A stretch of DNA of 64,000 bases, taken from assembly GCA_034401795.1 (NCBI GenBank), contig CM067373.1, positions 86,213,023 to 86,277,022 on the forward strand, written 5' to 3'. The translations under genes and the position numbers were made by a program. Under the pieces are notes generated by a model. It had not been told where the DNA came from. It was given only the letters and a program-made list of their open reading frames with translations, and made no database searches. This document shows positions 21,221 through 32,841 of this stretch, piece by piece (position 1 is the first letter of the stretch; every line of letters starts with the position of its first letter). Origin of the DNA: Chaetoderma sp. LZ-2023a. Lineage: Eukaryota > Mollusca > Caudofoveata > Chaetodermatida > Chaetodermatidae.

Positions 21221-21598
21221 AGGACAAAACAAAACGTTAATCATGGGTGCCGCCATCTTGGCTACGGGCGCATCCATCTTGGAAGGAACCGAGTCGCAAG
21301 AGAAATTAAAAGAGTACCCGGATAAGGCTAAACAGTTAACGGGTAACGGAGCGACTCCAACAATTGCTACCATTTTAAAACAATGTGCCAATTTAACAAA
21401 ATTTTAATCAGTCATTACGGCACGAATGTATAAATTCTAGATTGATACAACCTGCCCCTGTGATGACTTTCCCTTTCCTTCCATGAGGCCAGCGATGAAA
21501 ACACGAAAGTACGCTTAAATATGCTAGAGTTAGCTTAAATTGAGCTTAGAAAAACATGCGCCTTAACAAGTCAGCAAAATACACGAATCTGTCTGTGA

Positions 21599-21741
21599 TT
21601 GGGAATTGACTCGGTACCTGGGGCTATGGTAATTCCCGGACACAGTATGGGCAGGACCAGGAGAGTGAGGAGTTTTTAATTGTTTATTTTGAGCTAGACT
21701 GGATAATAGACATTATCATAATAGTACATCTGGTAAGTATT
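21599..21741 (-). repeat. B1 right inverted terminal repeat
   Basis: Mate of the left ITR. It is followed by the short end sequence TATTCGAAGTAGAA, whose complement lies in the second half of the ICR at about 9,858-9,875. Confidence 0.85.
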
Positions 21742-22010
21742 ATTCGAAGTAGAAAGCAATGTCTTTAGCATTCGCAATATTTCAAAATCTAGGGTAGGAT
21801 TTCCTGCCAATTGCACTTGTAAATGTATATTTATTTACTAAACAGACTGATGTACTCAAATTTGTTTTCGAAGAGTTGTATGTGAAATCCCACATATGTC
21901 GCTCATTTTCAATAGCAATTATCGTGAAAGGGAGAAAATCTTGTCTTAGGAGACATCGGTTGTACACATAAATTAGTGTGATTATGTCCCATTAGATGAA
22001 CAGATTTCTG

Positions 22011-22084
<74 letters not shown>
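22011..22084. repeat. (AT)n microsatellite
   Basis: Uninterrupted AT tract of about 74 bp. Confidence 0.97.
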
Positions 22085-22087
<3 letters not shown>

Positions 22088-22127
22088 CTATTGATGTCAA
22101 ATTATATGCGTCATGTGATAGACACTT

Positions 22128-22355
22128 AAATCCTTGTATTTGTCAAGAAAATCACAATTTTCTCATTAAAAATATCCATTTCCAGACCAAGAGATTATTT
22201 TTTTTAATTTATCACTGGAATGACTGGCTCGGTTTTGGAGCCAGTCATTCCAGTTGTAAACTTCCAAAAGTAGACATCTTTTGGTCTGCAAATGGACATT
22301 TCTTAAGACCACTGCAGAAACCATTTTTCACCAGCTTAAGTGGTAGTGTTAAAGT
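22128..22355. repeat. MITE-1 copy
   Basis: Full palindrome with GACTGGCTCGGTTTTGGAGCC centre, beside the long AT tract. Confidence 0.82.
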
Positions 22356-22542
22356 GAACTTGGGCATGCAAATTACCTGGTTCTAGCTGAGGTAAACTTA
22401 GAATGACAATTGCATGAAAAATTAATCCAGTTATTAGAATTAGCTCCTGACAAAGCGTGAGAATTGAATAGGAAATGAATCCAGCTATAGGATCTCACAT
22501 TCATTCCTATAATCACAGTTATTAACAATGTTTAAAAACCGC

Positions 22543-22566
22543 ATGCACACACACACACACACACAT

Positions 22567-22629
<63 letters not shown>

Positions 22630-22638
22630 CACACACAC
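22543..22638. repeat. (CA)n microsatellite touching the STX5 exon g donor
   Basis: Reads (GT)n on the gene strand from the first base of the intron, with two GCAT breaks. Confidence 0.97.
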
Positions 22639-22757
22639 CTGTTCATCTATAAGCTGTAACTGTTGGTGATGACCCGGTTGCATACTATCCATGTTTACAG
22701 ATACATGCCCTCCTGCCTCTAAGTGATTGGCTTCATCTTGCAACAACACAGAGCCAT
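22639..22757 (-). CDS. STX5: STX5 exon g: linker and start of SNARE motif, ...QQLQLIDEQ
   Basis: A 119-bp exon with acceptor TCTAG. It holds two bases completing Asn, then 39 codons ending QQLQLIDEQ, the conserved start of the SNARE motif. The donor CAG/GTGTGTGT runs straight into a (GT)n microsatellite of about 96 bp, so the 5' splice site is itself the first unit of the repeat. The same exon border after LIDEQ is found in vertebrate syntaxin-5. Confidence 0.95.
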
Positions 22758-24451
22758 CTAGACGAATTAAAAAAAACAACCAACATGATTAGTTGACATG
22801 TGCATAATAAACTATATTATGAAAGATATCCTCAAGCCTCAAAATTATAGCAATCCTACATGGATGCTGTTGAATATTTTGTAATGAATTAGACAGGAGG
22901 TTGTTGCTGCCTAAAACTAGCACTATGACATACATGTATGGCTTGCATTTCTTACTTACTATAGACCAGAGCCATCAGAAGACGGTATATCCCTCTGGAT
23001 TCAAACATTTCAGATAAACATACATCAAGAGTGGACATATATGTAACGTTAATACAATATTTTAGAAAAACCAAATAAATGAAAAATTAAATAGTGACAC
23101 TGCATCTCGCCTTACAGAAAGATTTGTAAGCGCAGGTTCAATTCCGTTCAATTATTATGCTCGGACAAGAGAATTTTGGTGAATTTTAAGTTTTTCAAGG
23201 GAAATAACTCAGGAAAATATGGATGAATTTCTTCAAAATGGAATCATAGCATGGATAGCACATGCACATCTTCAAGTTTCAAAAGAATTACAGATAAATT
23301 GTGGGAGTTGTGTTGACAAGAAGTGATTGATATTGCAGTTTATGTATCAGCTTAAAGGTATTTAAAGGGGGATAACTGTGTAATTAATAATTTTCTGGCC
23401 GCGAAAAAGCACATACACATCTTCAGATGGTAATGACTAGAGTTACCACATTTCAAAAGAATTGTAACTCAACTGTAGGAGGAGTTGCGTTGACAAGGAT
23501 GGACTGACAGACAAACATACATTTGGGACAGACGGATGGATGTACAAGTGTCTGGATAGCACATACACATCTTCATGTCGTAATAATTACACTTACCAAG
23601 TTTCAAAACAATTGCAGCTAAACTGTAGATGGAGTTGCGTTGACAAGAAATGATATTTAAAGGGTGATAACTCTGTAATGAATAAGTTTTTAGGCGCAAA
23701 AAAAAGTACTGCACATCTGCACATGGTACTGATAATGTGGACAAAATTTTAAGCAAATCCTTTGAGACCTCTAGGAGTTGCGTTGACAAGAAATGATTGT
23801 CAGAGATGGATGGACCGACAGACTGACATACATACATTTTGGACAGGTGGATGGATGTACAGGTATACGGATTGTACATGCACACCTTCAGGTGGTAATG
23901 ATAACACCTACCAAGTTTCAAAAGAATCAGAGCTAAACTGTAGGAGGAGTTGCGTTGACAAGAAATGACTGGCAATGCAGTTTATGTATCAGCTTTAAGA
24001 TACATGTATTTAAAAGGGGATAACTCTGTAATGAACAATTTTTTGCCCACAAGAAAAGCATCTGCACATGACACTGATAATGAGGAGAAAATTTTAAGTT
24101 AATCCATTGAGCCCTCTACGACGAGTTGCGTTGACAAGACGGGGAAAGATGGACGGTGGGGGGGGGGATAAAAAAAATCAAACTAGAAATTTGTTTAATT
24201 GTATCGTGGAGAACGCATTGCAAAGCGGCGATACATTTGATTTGAAAGTTACTACCACTGGTTTTTAATCAACCTAACAAAACCCATGACAAATATTCTA
24301 TGAACTGAAATTCTATCGTCTATACATTAAATGGTTGTATAAAAATTTCCGTACAATATTTGCTCAATAGTATCAAGATTAGTAGCGAGAGACAAAATTG
24401 TAGGATTAATAATGATTTGTAAGACATGAAAAATCAGGGGAGAATACTCAC
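22758..24451 (-). other. STX5 intron 6 (1.7 kb)
   Basis: Most of the intron is a degenerate tandem array (23,170-24,170). No other gene was seen. Confidence 0.75.
23170..24170. repeat. Degenerate tandem repeat in STX5 intron 6
   Basis: GAGTTGCGTTGACAAGA recurs about six times (23,300 to 24,135) with GGGGATAACTCTGTAATGAA, GCACATGCACATCTTCA and CAAGTTTCAAAAGAAT blocks. Unit about 150-170 bp. Confidence 0.75.
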
Positions 24452-24542
24452 TATGTCCCTGTAAGGCCGATGGTGGTAATGAGGTAGAAACTGAAGACTG
24501 CGTTGAAAATTGATCTCTGCGAGATTTCTGCTGTTTCAGGTT
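24452..24542 (-). CDS. STX5: STX5 exon f: linker, NLKQQKSRRDQFSTQSS...
   Basis: A 91-bp exon with acceptor TTGTAG and donor A/GTGAGT. It has thirty codons plus one base that completes Asn in the next exon. NLKQQ.SRR.QFS is conserved; the remainder is the low-complexity Ser/Thr/Pro linker typical of this region. Confidence 0.93.
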
Positions 24543-24736
24543 CTACAATTATAAGATAAAATCAGTTAGTTATGAAAATATATAAATATAAACAGGAAAT
24601 CTGTGGACTTAAATGTCTCGCCGGTCCTCCTTATAGGTTAGTGACCTTGACCTTGTGATATCAATGCCATCATGCTGATTACAAACAGTATAGCCAACCA
24701 TGCATACAAGTTTAGTTCCAATAAGGTCAGCCAATG

Positions 24737-25100
24737 GACCATTCCAGTTTACCTATCAATCATATGACATCATAATCAACTACGTGACATGTAGGATGAT
24801 GTAATAATCAATGACGTCACGAATGGTGTAAATAAGTTCCCCAACACTCTTAATTGATGATGGACTAAGCCTTCTTGTATGAATTGTATGTCTTTAGTAT
24901 TTAATAAACATGATGTTGAATATTTTAAAACCAATTTGACTGGACTTGCGTTATCAGAGCCACTTCAACCAATGAACCTTTGCAGTTTATCCATCAATCA
25001 TTTGACATCATAATCAACTATGTACGTGTAGGATGATGTCATAATCAATGACTTAGCTAAGTTTGTCACGAACGCTTACTTGATGACGGCCTAACATGAC
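24737..25100. repeat. MITE-2, two partial copies in reverse orientation
   Basis: Two successive CAATCAT.TGACATCATAATC blocks, the first followed by one core arm (TGTTGAATATTTTAAAACC), the second truncated. Confidence 0.72.
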
Positions 25101-25853
25101 TAAGCATTGTTAACACATGCACAGATAACACAACATATGGATATGAATTACATATTTATTTTGGCATAAAAGGACATAGGATTGAAGCTCCTGCACTTAT
25201 ATCCTATGTCCTGGTTAACGATCCTATGTCCTAGTTACCTAACATTGTTAGGCATCCTTGATACTTGAGTGACTAAGACCGTGAGTGTGCATTTCATTGA
25301 TTTGATACATGGTAACTAGCGATTACCATGTGTTTGCGTTGCATTTGCCATATGGTAACACGCGATTACCACTTATGTATAAATACAGTCTTCTGTATTA
25401 ATGTATGCTCTGCATTTATGCACGGTAACAAACAGTTACTCAGTGTGTACACGGCCCTTGACTTTTGACCCCAGATAACTAACGGTTACCCTGTCTGCAC
25501 ACTGCATTTAAGCCATGGTAATGATTGGTTAGCAAAATTTAAAAATTAACAATATATACAATAGATCAGAGTATTGATACTGCATTATACACTTTCTATT
25601 CTATGCTAAAGTCAGTAATTCATATTTGTACTCAATTACTGTCAACTTTTGGAGGATACTGCCCAAAACGAGTGGCCAGTTATGACTTGTAATTGAGACG
25701 TACGCTAAGGGATTCCGTTTAACATTATCCACCCAAGTTGCAACATGACAAACTAACTTGTGATAAAATAACTTATGAGTGGAATTGTTTCAATGCAAAT
25801 CATAAATAAGCTCTGCACAAGTTAACTGGCCACCAGAGTCCCCCAAAAGTTAG

Positions 25854-25985
25854 TCCAGTTGTATGAATTGCATGTCCTTACTATTAATAAACATGCTGTT
25901 GAATATTTTGAAACTAATTTGATCCAGTCAAATTAGTTTCAAAATATTCAACAGCTTACTGGTATAGTTTTCTGGAAATTGATAG
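25854..25985. repeat. MITE-2 core fragment
   Basis: Both core arms (TGTTGAATATTTTGAAACTA and its complement) with a very short loop, and the TTTTCTGGAAATTGATAG flank; the outer CRE-like part is absent. Confidence 0.8.
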
Positions 25986-25989
25986 TTAA

Positions 25990-27350
25990 GGAACTCAGGA
26001 CGGAGGGACGAAGTAGCATCATTGGTGTCCATGCTCACACTATTTCCACTTAAGTGGGCATCATGAAGATCAGTGACTGGTTTGAGTATATGCGCTGTCA
26101 ACGTCGCATGTTGCAGGTAATACAAGGTGATTTCTCCTTGGTCGAGTTCGCCGAACTGATTGACGACTTGACCGTTGATGCCTATCCCATCGCTCCAAAT
26201 GATGCCCGTGAAAGCATTGCGGTGGAGTTTTCTACAGGGTGTGGATAATCGGAAGGTGGCTATGCTTGCCATGGATCAGGAACCATTGATTCTGCTGATG
26301 GCTCTAGATTTAGTAGAGTTTGCCGTATGTCGGCAGCTCATGGTATCGGACCACAGTTCTGAGACACGACCGTCCACACCATTGAGCATGAACTTTGCTC
26401 TCCCATTGTGATGCCTTCAACAACACCGGCCTCTGCAATGACACACAGCATAGGTTACGTTATATCAGCCATATCAAATGCCGATGCTGTTCATGACTTG
26501 CCCCTGATTCATCAACCACAGGCCCTTTTGGTTGATCAGTTTCCGCCACAACTGACAAAACGTGCGTCATTAAAGGAAGAGCCACCCGACTACAGGTTTA
26601 TATCTTTGCTATGGCCTGTCTTGCAGCAGTTTGTGCCGTGCGCCACAGAAACGAATCAAACGACCAGGTTACTGACACCTCTATCAGTGAGAGAGCGACC
26701 ACCTGTTATAGGCTCCATCGAAGGGCAGTTTGAGTTATACCCAGCACATTCAGCATCAGTAAAAGAATGATGTTGGTTCAACTCTGCATCCTGCATCCAC
26801 AGAACTACCAATCAAGTCAGACGTGTCAGAAGAGCTGGCGGTTGGTGAAAAATTGGTCCGAGTTCAGCAATATCAATATCAGCTTTCAACATGTGGCTTC
26901 TACTAGGGCTGGTCTGACTTTGCGCATATCTGTGAAAGAAGAGCCACCTGACATATGTTCAACATATCAATACAGTTTCTTGCCTGCATGTACATACAAT
27001 TTCGGTTACCGTGGTGAAAAATTTAACCATTTCAATGTGTCGGCGCCAAAGATGAAATCTCATCACAGTTTTATGAATCTTTGGTATCTGATGATGGTCA
27101 ATGTTGACATACTTTTGGTAGTTGTACATATGATGTTCTCCTCTAAGTTTCTTGCCTCTTCTGACCCTTGGAAGCAGTTCTTCTGATTCAACAGATTCAC
27201 TTGATCGAAATGTTTCCTTGTAAATACTTGTACACGTCCCCATAGCTTGCACTCTGTAAATTGTCTTCTTGACCACATACAATCTGTGACTGAGGCACCT
27301 TAGATGTGTCTCCATGAGGCTAGAAAAAACTGGTCCTTGGAGATTCGTCA
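25990..27350. other. Unresolved coding-like stretch with repeated KEEPPD-type motif
   Basis: Less AT-rich than its surroundings and with medium open frames on both strands. Plus-strand readings give SLKEEPPDY (about 26,570), SVRERPPVI (26,690) and SVKEEPPDI (26,930) in changing frames. One minus-strand frame (26,959-27,351) runs 130 codons. I do not recognise a family. It may be a decayed gene or transposon remnant inside STX5 intron 5. Confidence 0.3.
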
Positions 27351-28453
27351 CAATTGTTTATTCTAAATTTATGGTGTATTCTAATAGCAAATGTTTTAAT
27401 GGCTTCCCCCAGCACTCAGGAGTTCAGGTTACAATATTGTCCTATTTTGTTCATTTCCTTTTACATGTTTACTTTGACCAGCTGGTATGTCAATAGTTTT
27501 ATAAATTGCCTTCAATGTTGAGTTACCCCGAGCTGTTTTGGTCACTTGACTCCAAAGTGTTTCCTATTCGGCCTTACTAGCTGAGTTATGGAAGTTACTG
27601 CATCCAGTGTTCATATTTGTAGAACTTACATGTATTCATTCTCATAGTTGTATATTCATCCCGAGTCACGGTCACACAGGACCTTTAGGAGGATGCATAC
27701 CAGTCTCTTTGTTGAACCTTACTTGCACATACATTGTATACATGTTTGAATGGGTGATGTATATATTCTTAGCTTTCCTCTCATCTCCTCCATACTTAGT
27801 ATCCAGACCTGAGAATTGAGATCCTCTCTGAAGCTTGGTCACGCTGGTTCTTAGAGGGTGATTCTCATGGTCTCGTACTACGAATTCTAAAATCATCTTT
27901 GAGGTGTAAGTAGATATCAAAATTTGTATGTGTTTGCATTACTGCTTCATTCACCTCTCTATTTGTATGTATTCTTGCTAGTGTTACACGTAGTCAACTA
28001 TATTACCCGGTAGGTCGTCTGACTCTTTTTTTTGTGGATCAAATTGTACTGGCTTTTAGAAATCCTTTTCTGATTTGATTTGGCCTGGTAGTTCTTCATG
28101 AGGCTTGATTATTCTTGCCATGTGAGTATTATCTTAATAGCCTAGTAGTTTCCTTTCCTCCTGGTGGCTTGATTGATCTAGACTTGCGTATACATGTACT
28201 CCATTAATATTACTTAGTTTCTATGGGCATAGGTGAGAAGTGAACACTGCGGCTGTATTTATTATTTATATATGTAAATTTTTACTCAAAACAGAGAAAT
28301 TATATCTTATCTGATAAATCAAAAAGATCATTTCAAAAGCAAATTTACAATTCAGTGTCAGACATTTGATACAGTACAGCTCAGAAATAGTTTAACATAT
28401 TTCCAAAACAAAAACAGAAACATTTTGTTAGTACAAATTTGAACACAATTTAA

Positions 28454-30557
28454 CAGTACAGTACAGCTCAGAGATAACTTAATGTACGAATGGGTCTGAA
28501 ATGTTTGCATGATGCATTGAAGGCCCATTTCCAACACATCGGTTTTAAAAACACAATGCATTCACAACGCATCTAGTTAATTTTTTGTATGCATTTAAAA
28601 CAATAAATATATGCGTTGAGAATGAGCATTAAATGCGTAAATAAGCACGTTTGAACTTGTTTGATGTCCCCCAAGAGATAGTGCCAAACGCGTTGTTAAA
28701 AGCAAAACGGGACAGACGCCAGATTTTAAATGCGTTTAAAAGATTCGTATGTGCATTGAGTAATACCCGGTGTACATACCAACTCCATGGCTCCAACTAC
28801 CTGGGATCCAATCAAACTTAGCGGTACATTACATTTCCTAGAAGGGGCAAAGGTAAATATGAGAAAGTTTTCCTAAAAAAGACAGCGGGACATATTAAAA
28901 ATCAAAATTATATTACGAAACACAAAATCATGATTCCTGCTTGAGAATTAATGTAACAATGCGCCCCTGAACGTTTTGCATCTAGTGCAAGAACCGTAAG
29001 CATCGGTTCGTTTCGCATTTAACTTTTATAAACATCCAACGCAGCGAAACATGCTGACTGGCGAGATTTGACATAGATTAAAATTAGTGAAAATTGTCCG
29101 TAAGCAACTTCATTATCACTTCTACGCATCAACTGTGTTCGCGATGAACAGACAGCGAATAAATGCCAAATTATGGATTAAAGATGTCAAAATATAGCTT
29201 ATGTGTATCAATGCTCGACTAATGTAGACGCTTTTTTATTAAAACATGCAGATGGTGTGGTTTTTATTGATATGACGCACAAATTAGCAGATTGGTGTCC
29301 ACTAGCGCAATATCCCATCGGTGCTCTAAACGAAAAAAGACTACATGTAGTTCAGGGCTAGTTATGAAATACTATGCGCCCCTAAAGCTGTAACATGTAC
29401 CGATATCGCACTGGCTTTTCATGGAAATAAATCGCCCGTAACGATTTAATGATTTTCTTTTTGTGACATTCGGTAGCTTTCGGATTCACTATATTGCAAT
29501 GTAATGTAGCTGAGTATAACACATTGTTGCTGCCTCACTCGGGAACCAGGCCGAGGAAATGAGCAATCGCTGCACACACACCCGCCCCCCAACCCCCTCT
29601 ACGTAGCAATAACATAGCTAGATGATAAATAGTGCCTTAATAAGCCCGTGAAACTTAACATTATAAATAGTCAGGGAGCTATTTCACTATATTTCATGAA
29701 CCAGACATTGGTTGTTTTATTAATTTAAAAGTCAAAGTGGGTGTTAAGATATTGCTTTATTGCTTTTAAAAGCGGCACAGCGAATACGTGTACATTTTGC
29801 ATTCCGCCATTGTTGATTGCGAGTTGCTCGGAGACTGGTTAAAATAAATCACGTCATCAATTCATTATGAATGACAACGAGACATGTGATCAAAATTTTA
29901 CTACGGTAGTAAATTTCACTCATTCATAATGACGTCAGATGTCCAGCAAGCCAATCAAATTACGGCTACGCTTTTCCGAGAATCTACGACTGCGCATAAT
30001 CATCGATCGGCCAGAGTCGCGCGAGGCATTTCTCATTAGTGGTAAATTTAAGCAGCGAATAAGTAACCGGGTTCATTTTGTTCTGTAAGAATGCAATGTT
30101 TACGTTACCAGACAGCTGTATCGGAACTGATAATGCGACATACTGCCAATTATTCAACATTGAATGAGGTCTCCGCCTAAAATCATGACAGGAATTTCGC
30201 AAAAATTTATGGTACCCTGGCAAAGTATAATTACATAATGTGTGTATGCCCGAGTAATCGGTTGCCCTTCTTGGTCGACGCGCATAATGTCGTTATACCA
30301 GCGCGGCGTAATTATGAACGCGTTTCACGTTATCAGATTTCAAACGACTTGTCTAACCAATATCATAAATGCGTTGTGCAATAAATTCTGATGCGTTGTC
30401 AAACTGTTTCCAACCCATTCGTTTTACTTTCACACCGCGTTGTTTTACCGTTCACAACGGGAAAGTGATGCATCAATTATTTTAAAATAGACCTGCTATG
30501 TACGTGTTGCAGACGCATTTTATGTTAAGTTATCTCTGATCTGTACTGTATGCCTTA
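28454..30557. mobile_element. Probable non-autonomous DNA transposon with TTAA flanks
   Basis: Inverted ends share TACAGTACAG.TCAGAGATAACTTAA (left about 28,457-28,482, right 30,524-30,549). TTAA lies just outside both, as in piggyBac- or Kolobok-type insertions. Diverged second copies of the end lie outside (28,370-28,400 and 30,553-30,582). The interior is rich in inverted GCGTTG/CAACGC blocks and has no convincing coding frame. Superfamily not determined. Confidence 0.5.
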
Positions 30558-30639
30558 AGTTACTTCTACGGTGTACTGTATGTTACAGGAATGAGTTTGA
30601 GATCTGCTCGATAGTAAATGAAGAGCACATTATGAATGC

Positions 30640-30847
30640 TATTTACTCCTTTCATGGGCAAGATTGGTCAAGAAAATTCATATATTTGCTTATTAAATGC
30701 ACATTTCCAGGCCAAGAGAAGACTTTTTCCCACAGGAATCAATGGTTGAGTTAGCGAGCCAGACATTCCAGTGATAAATTTGGCCTGCAAATGTACATTC
30801 CACAAAATGACCGCAGAGGCTGGTTTTGCCCGCTTAACCATTGCTAA
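30640..30847. repeat. MITE-1 copy, partly deleted
   Basis: Has TTTCCAGGCCAAGAGAAGAC, the GAGCCAGACATTCCAGTG half and CGCAGAGGCTGGTTTTG end; 53 bp from the exon e donor. Confidence 0.75.
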
Positions 30848-30899
30848 AATGCTGTATGCATACATCACATTATAGTAAACTTAGTTTATAGTCACTCAC

Positions 30900-30956
30900 C
30901 TCTGTCCGGACTTCAAGAACTTGTTTAAAATTATTCGACATTGTCGCTAATTTTGA
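30900..30956 (-). CDS. STX5: STX5 exon e: Habc end, SKLATMSNNFKQVLEVRTE
   Basis: A 57-bp, 19-codon phase-0 exon. The acceptor is a pyrimidine-rich TTTTTTTCAG and the donor GAG/GTGAGT. SKLA.MS..FK.VLEVRTE is the conserved end of the third Habc helix. Confidence 0.95.
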
Positions 30957-30999
30957 CTGAAAAAAACAACGAATATGTCTAATAATGGATGTTCATTAA

Positions 31000-31219
31000 C
31001 CTTTAACACTCTAATGTCAAAATTTTGTAATCAAACCTTAAATTAAATCATGAACTTGTGTTGATTTTTCAACAAATTTGGTGGAAGATGTTGCTGTCAT
31101 AGACAGCAACATCTTCCACCAAATTTGTTGAAAAATATACACCAGTTCTCAACAGTTTCTTTGCTACTGACACAGTAAAAGCTAGAGAATATTGACATCA
31201 GAGTGGTAAGTGTTAGGTG
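31000..31219. repeat. MITE with perfect central hairpin
   Basis: Imperfect inverted ends (CTTTAACACTCTAATGTC and its counterpart near 31,190-31,219) surround a perfect hairpin: arms 31,065-31,098 and 31,102-31,135 (34 bp each, no mismatch) with loop ATA. Confidence 0.85.
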
Positions 31220-31518
31220 ATAATGCATAACTGTAAAAACATAATATAATAGGTAACACAGTGTGTCATTACATAGCTTATTATTAACTATATACTGTTC
31301 ACACACTCCAAGGTAGATAACCCTTGGTCATATAAATCAAGCTTAAAAGCCGGCCGAAAGAAAATGTAGGACATTAGTAGGACAAAGTAGACCTAGAATA
31401 ACGAGCCAAATTAGCTCAAGTTCGAGAGTATTTATGATGTAAAAGATATTCCATTAAAATTTATCAAAATAAATTAATTGCAAGCCATTACAGCAATAGT
31501 TTACATTCAAATAAAGTC

Positions 31519-31740
31519 TTTAATCTTTAAAATTTGTTCAAGAAAATTACCATTTTCTCATAGAAAATATTCATTTGCAGACCAAGAGATTATTTTAGAA
31601 ATTTACCACTGGAATCGCTCAGTTATTGAGCCAGGCATTCCAGTGGTAAATTTGAAAAAATAATCTCTTAGTTTTCAAATGGATGTTTCTTAAAACCAAT
31701 ACAGAAGCCATTTTGGCCAGGTTGAGTGTTAATGGGGTAA
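31519..31740. repeat. MITE-1 copy
   Basis: Full copy ending GAGTGTTAATGGGGTAA. Confidence 0.82.
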
Positions 31741-32040
31741 TCAGAACATTGGCTGGTGAAGATTTTACATGTTAAACCAGTGATATAGTGAATTCAGTCA
31801 GCCAGTACCATACTGATAGAAATAACGTTTTAGTCAGTACCAGCTCACCGATTATAATATGCCGAAATGCTGCTCTGAAAGATCCTACAAAATAACCCTA
31901 CACATGTATGCACGAAATCATACTGAGAACAGATGTAAAGCACTAGATATCTCCTAGCACTGGTTATAAAATAGGTACTATCTGATTCATAGCAGATTCA
32001 TTTTAGGATGTAGATTGCAAAATCAATCATCAAAGATACT

Positions 32041-32278
32041 TTAACTGTTTAACACTCATATCAGTCAAAAACGGCTTTTGCAGTGGTTGTGAGAAATGTC
32101 CATTTGCAGACCAAGAGAAAACTATTTTTGAAAATTTACCACTGGAATGACTAGCTTGATAATTGAGCCAATCATTCAAGTGGTAAATTTTCAAAAATAG
32201 TCTTCTCTTAGTCTGCAAATAGACATTTTCAATAAGAAACTTGAAATTTTCTTGAACAAATTCGAGGGTTAAAGGGTT
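32041..32278. repeat. MITE-1 copy
   Basis: Full copy, TTAACTGTTTAACACTCAT to GGGTTAAAGGG; long, nearly symmetric arms. Confidence 0.85.
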
Positions 32279-32511
32279 TTGTACCGTTAATGTAATTACG
32301 AATATTGTGTCTGCCATTTCATACCTTCACACAGCCAAAATGCTCCTTTAAAATAGGCTGTACATACATGTATTGCAGTATCGTTGTCAGTATTTGATAC
32401 TAGGCAATTTTATAAATAATAATCAGAACCAGTCACTATTTTACTGGTAATGATGATTAACTGGAGCACTGCGTTAAACAAAACAAATTTTCACATACAA
32501 TAAATGTGTGG

Positions 32512-32746
32512 ATTAACCATTTAACACTTAAATTTGTTAAGAAAATTTCAATTTTCTCATAGAAAATGTCCATTTTACAGAGGAAGAGAAGACTATTTTT
32601 GAAAATTTTCCACTGGAATGACTGGCTCGGTTATTGTCACTCTAGTGGTAAATTTTCAAAAACAGTCTTCTTTTGGTCTGCAAATGGACATTTGAAAAGA
32701 CAACTGCAAAAGCCGTTTTTGGCTGATATGAGTGTTATAGGGTTAA
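32512..32746. repeat. MITE-1 copy adjoining exon d
   Basis: Full copy, TTAACCATTTAACACTT to GTGTTATAGGGTTAA; ends 20 bp from the exon d donor. Confidence 0.85.
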
Positions 32747-32766
32747 CGGTTATCTGAGTATGTTAC

Positions 32767-32841
32767 CTGTAAAGCTACAACCACGGAATTGGAGTGTGTT
32801 TGAACATGGTTACCATTCTCATGTCTGTGGGACTTGGCCAG
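32767..32841 (-). CDS. STX5: STX5 exon d: Habc, LAKSHRHENG...THSNSVVVALQ
   Basis: A 75-bp, 25-codon phase-0 exon with acceptor TTTCAG and donor CAG/GTAACA. THSNSVVVALQ matches the THSNTIVVSLQ block of syntaxin-5. A palindromic MITE ends about 20 bp downstream of the donor. Confidence 0.93.

Larger units (their letters stand above)
9548..21754 (-). mobile_element. B1: DIRS-type retrotransposon, RT-deleted, interrupted by A1
   Basis: In element orientation (minus strand) the order is: outer end and ITR (21.74 kb), gag 5' part, the inserted A1, gag 3' part, RNase H, YR, internal complementary region, and the other ITR. The ends read GCATCC at the left and GAAGTAGAA at the right. About 5.2 kb belongs to B; A1 adds 7.0 kb. 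The RT core is missing (join near 12,325), gag has a stop in its Cys cluster and the YR frame is shifted by a 19-bp duplication, so B1 is non-autonomous. Family placement follows from the DIRS1-type ITR/ICR layout together with YR and RNase H. Confidence 0.85.
8576..22638 (-). other. STX5 intron 7 (14 kb) carrying B1[A1]
   Basis: The intron holds a MITE-1 copy (8,656-8,854), a MITE-2 copy (9,119-9,451), the nested DIRS pair B1[A1] (9,548-21,754), a TA tract, a MITE-1 copy (22,128-22,355) and the (CA)n tract touching exon g. Without the DIRS pair it would be about 1.9 kb. Confidence 0.85.
24543..30899 (-). other. STX5 intron 5 (6.4 kb)
   Basis: The intron contains MITE-2 fragments (24,737-25,100 and 25,854-25,985), an unresolved coding-like stretch (25,990-27,350), an ordinary AT-rich stretch 27,350-28,360 in which nothing was recognised, and the probable 28.45-30.55 kb transposon. 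Confidence 0.7.
30957..32766 (-). other. STX5 intron 4 (1.8 kb), MITE-rich
   Basis: Contains the perfect hairpin MITE (31,000-31,219) and three MITE-1 copies (31,519-31,740, 32,041-32,278, 32,512-32,746). Little unique sequence remains. Confidence 0.8.

Noticed and set aside
22522-22779. An 85-codon frame running through the (CA)n repeat
   Set aside because: Only 22,639-22,757 is coding (STX5 exon g); the rest is intron translated through a microsatellite.
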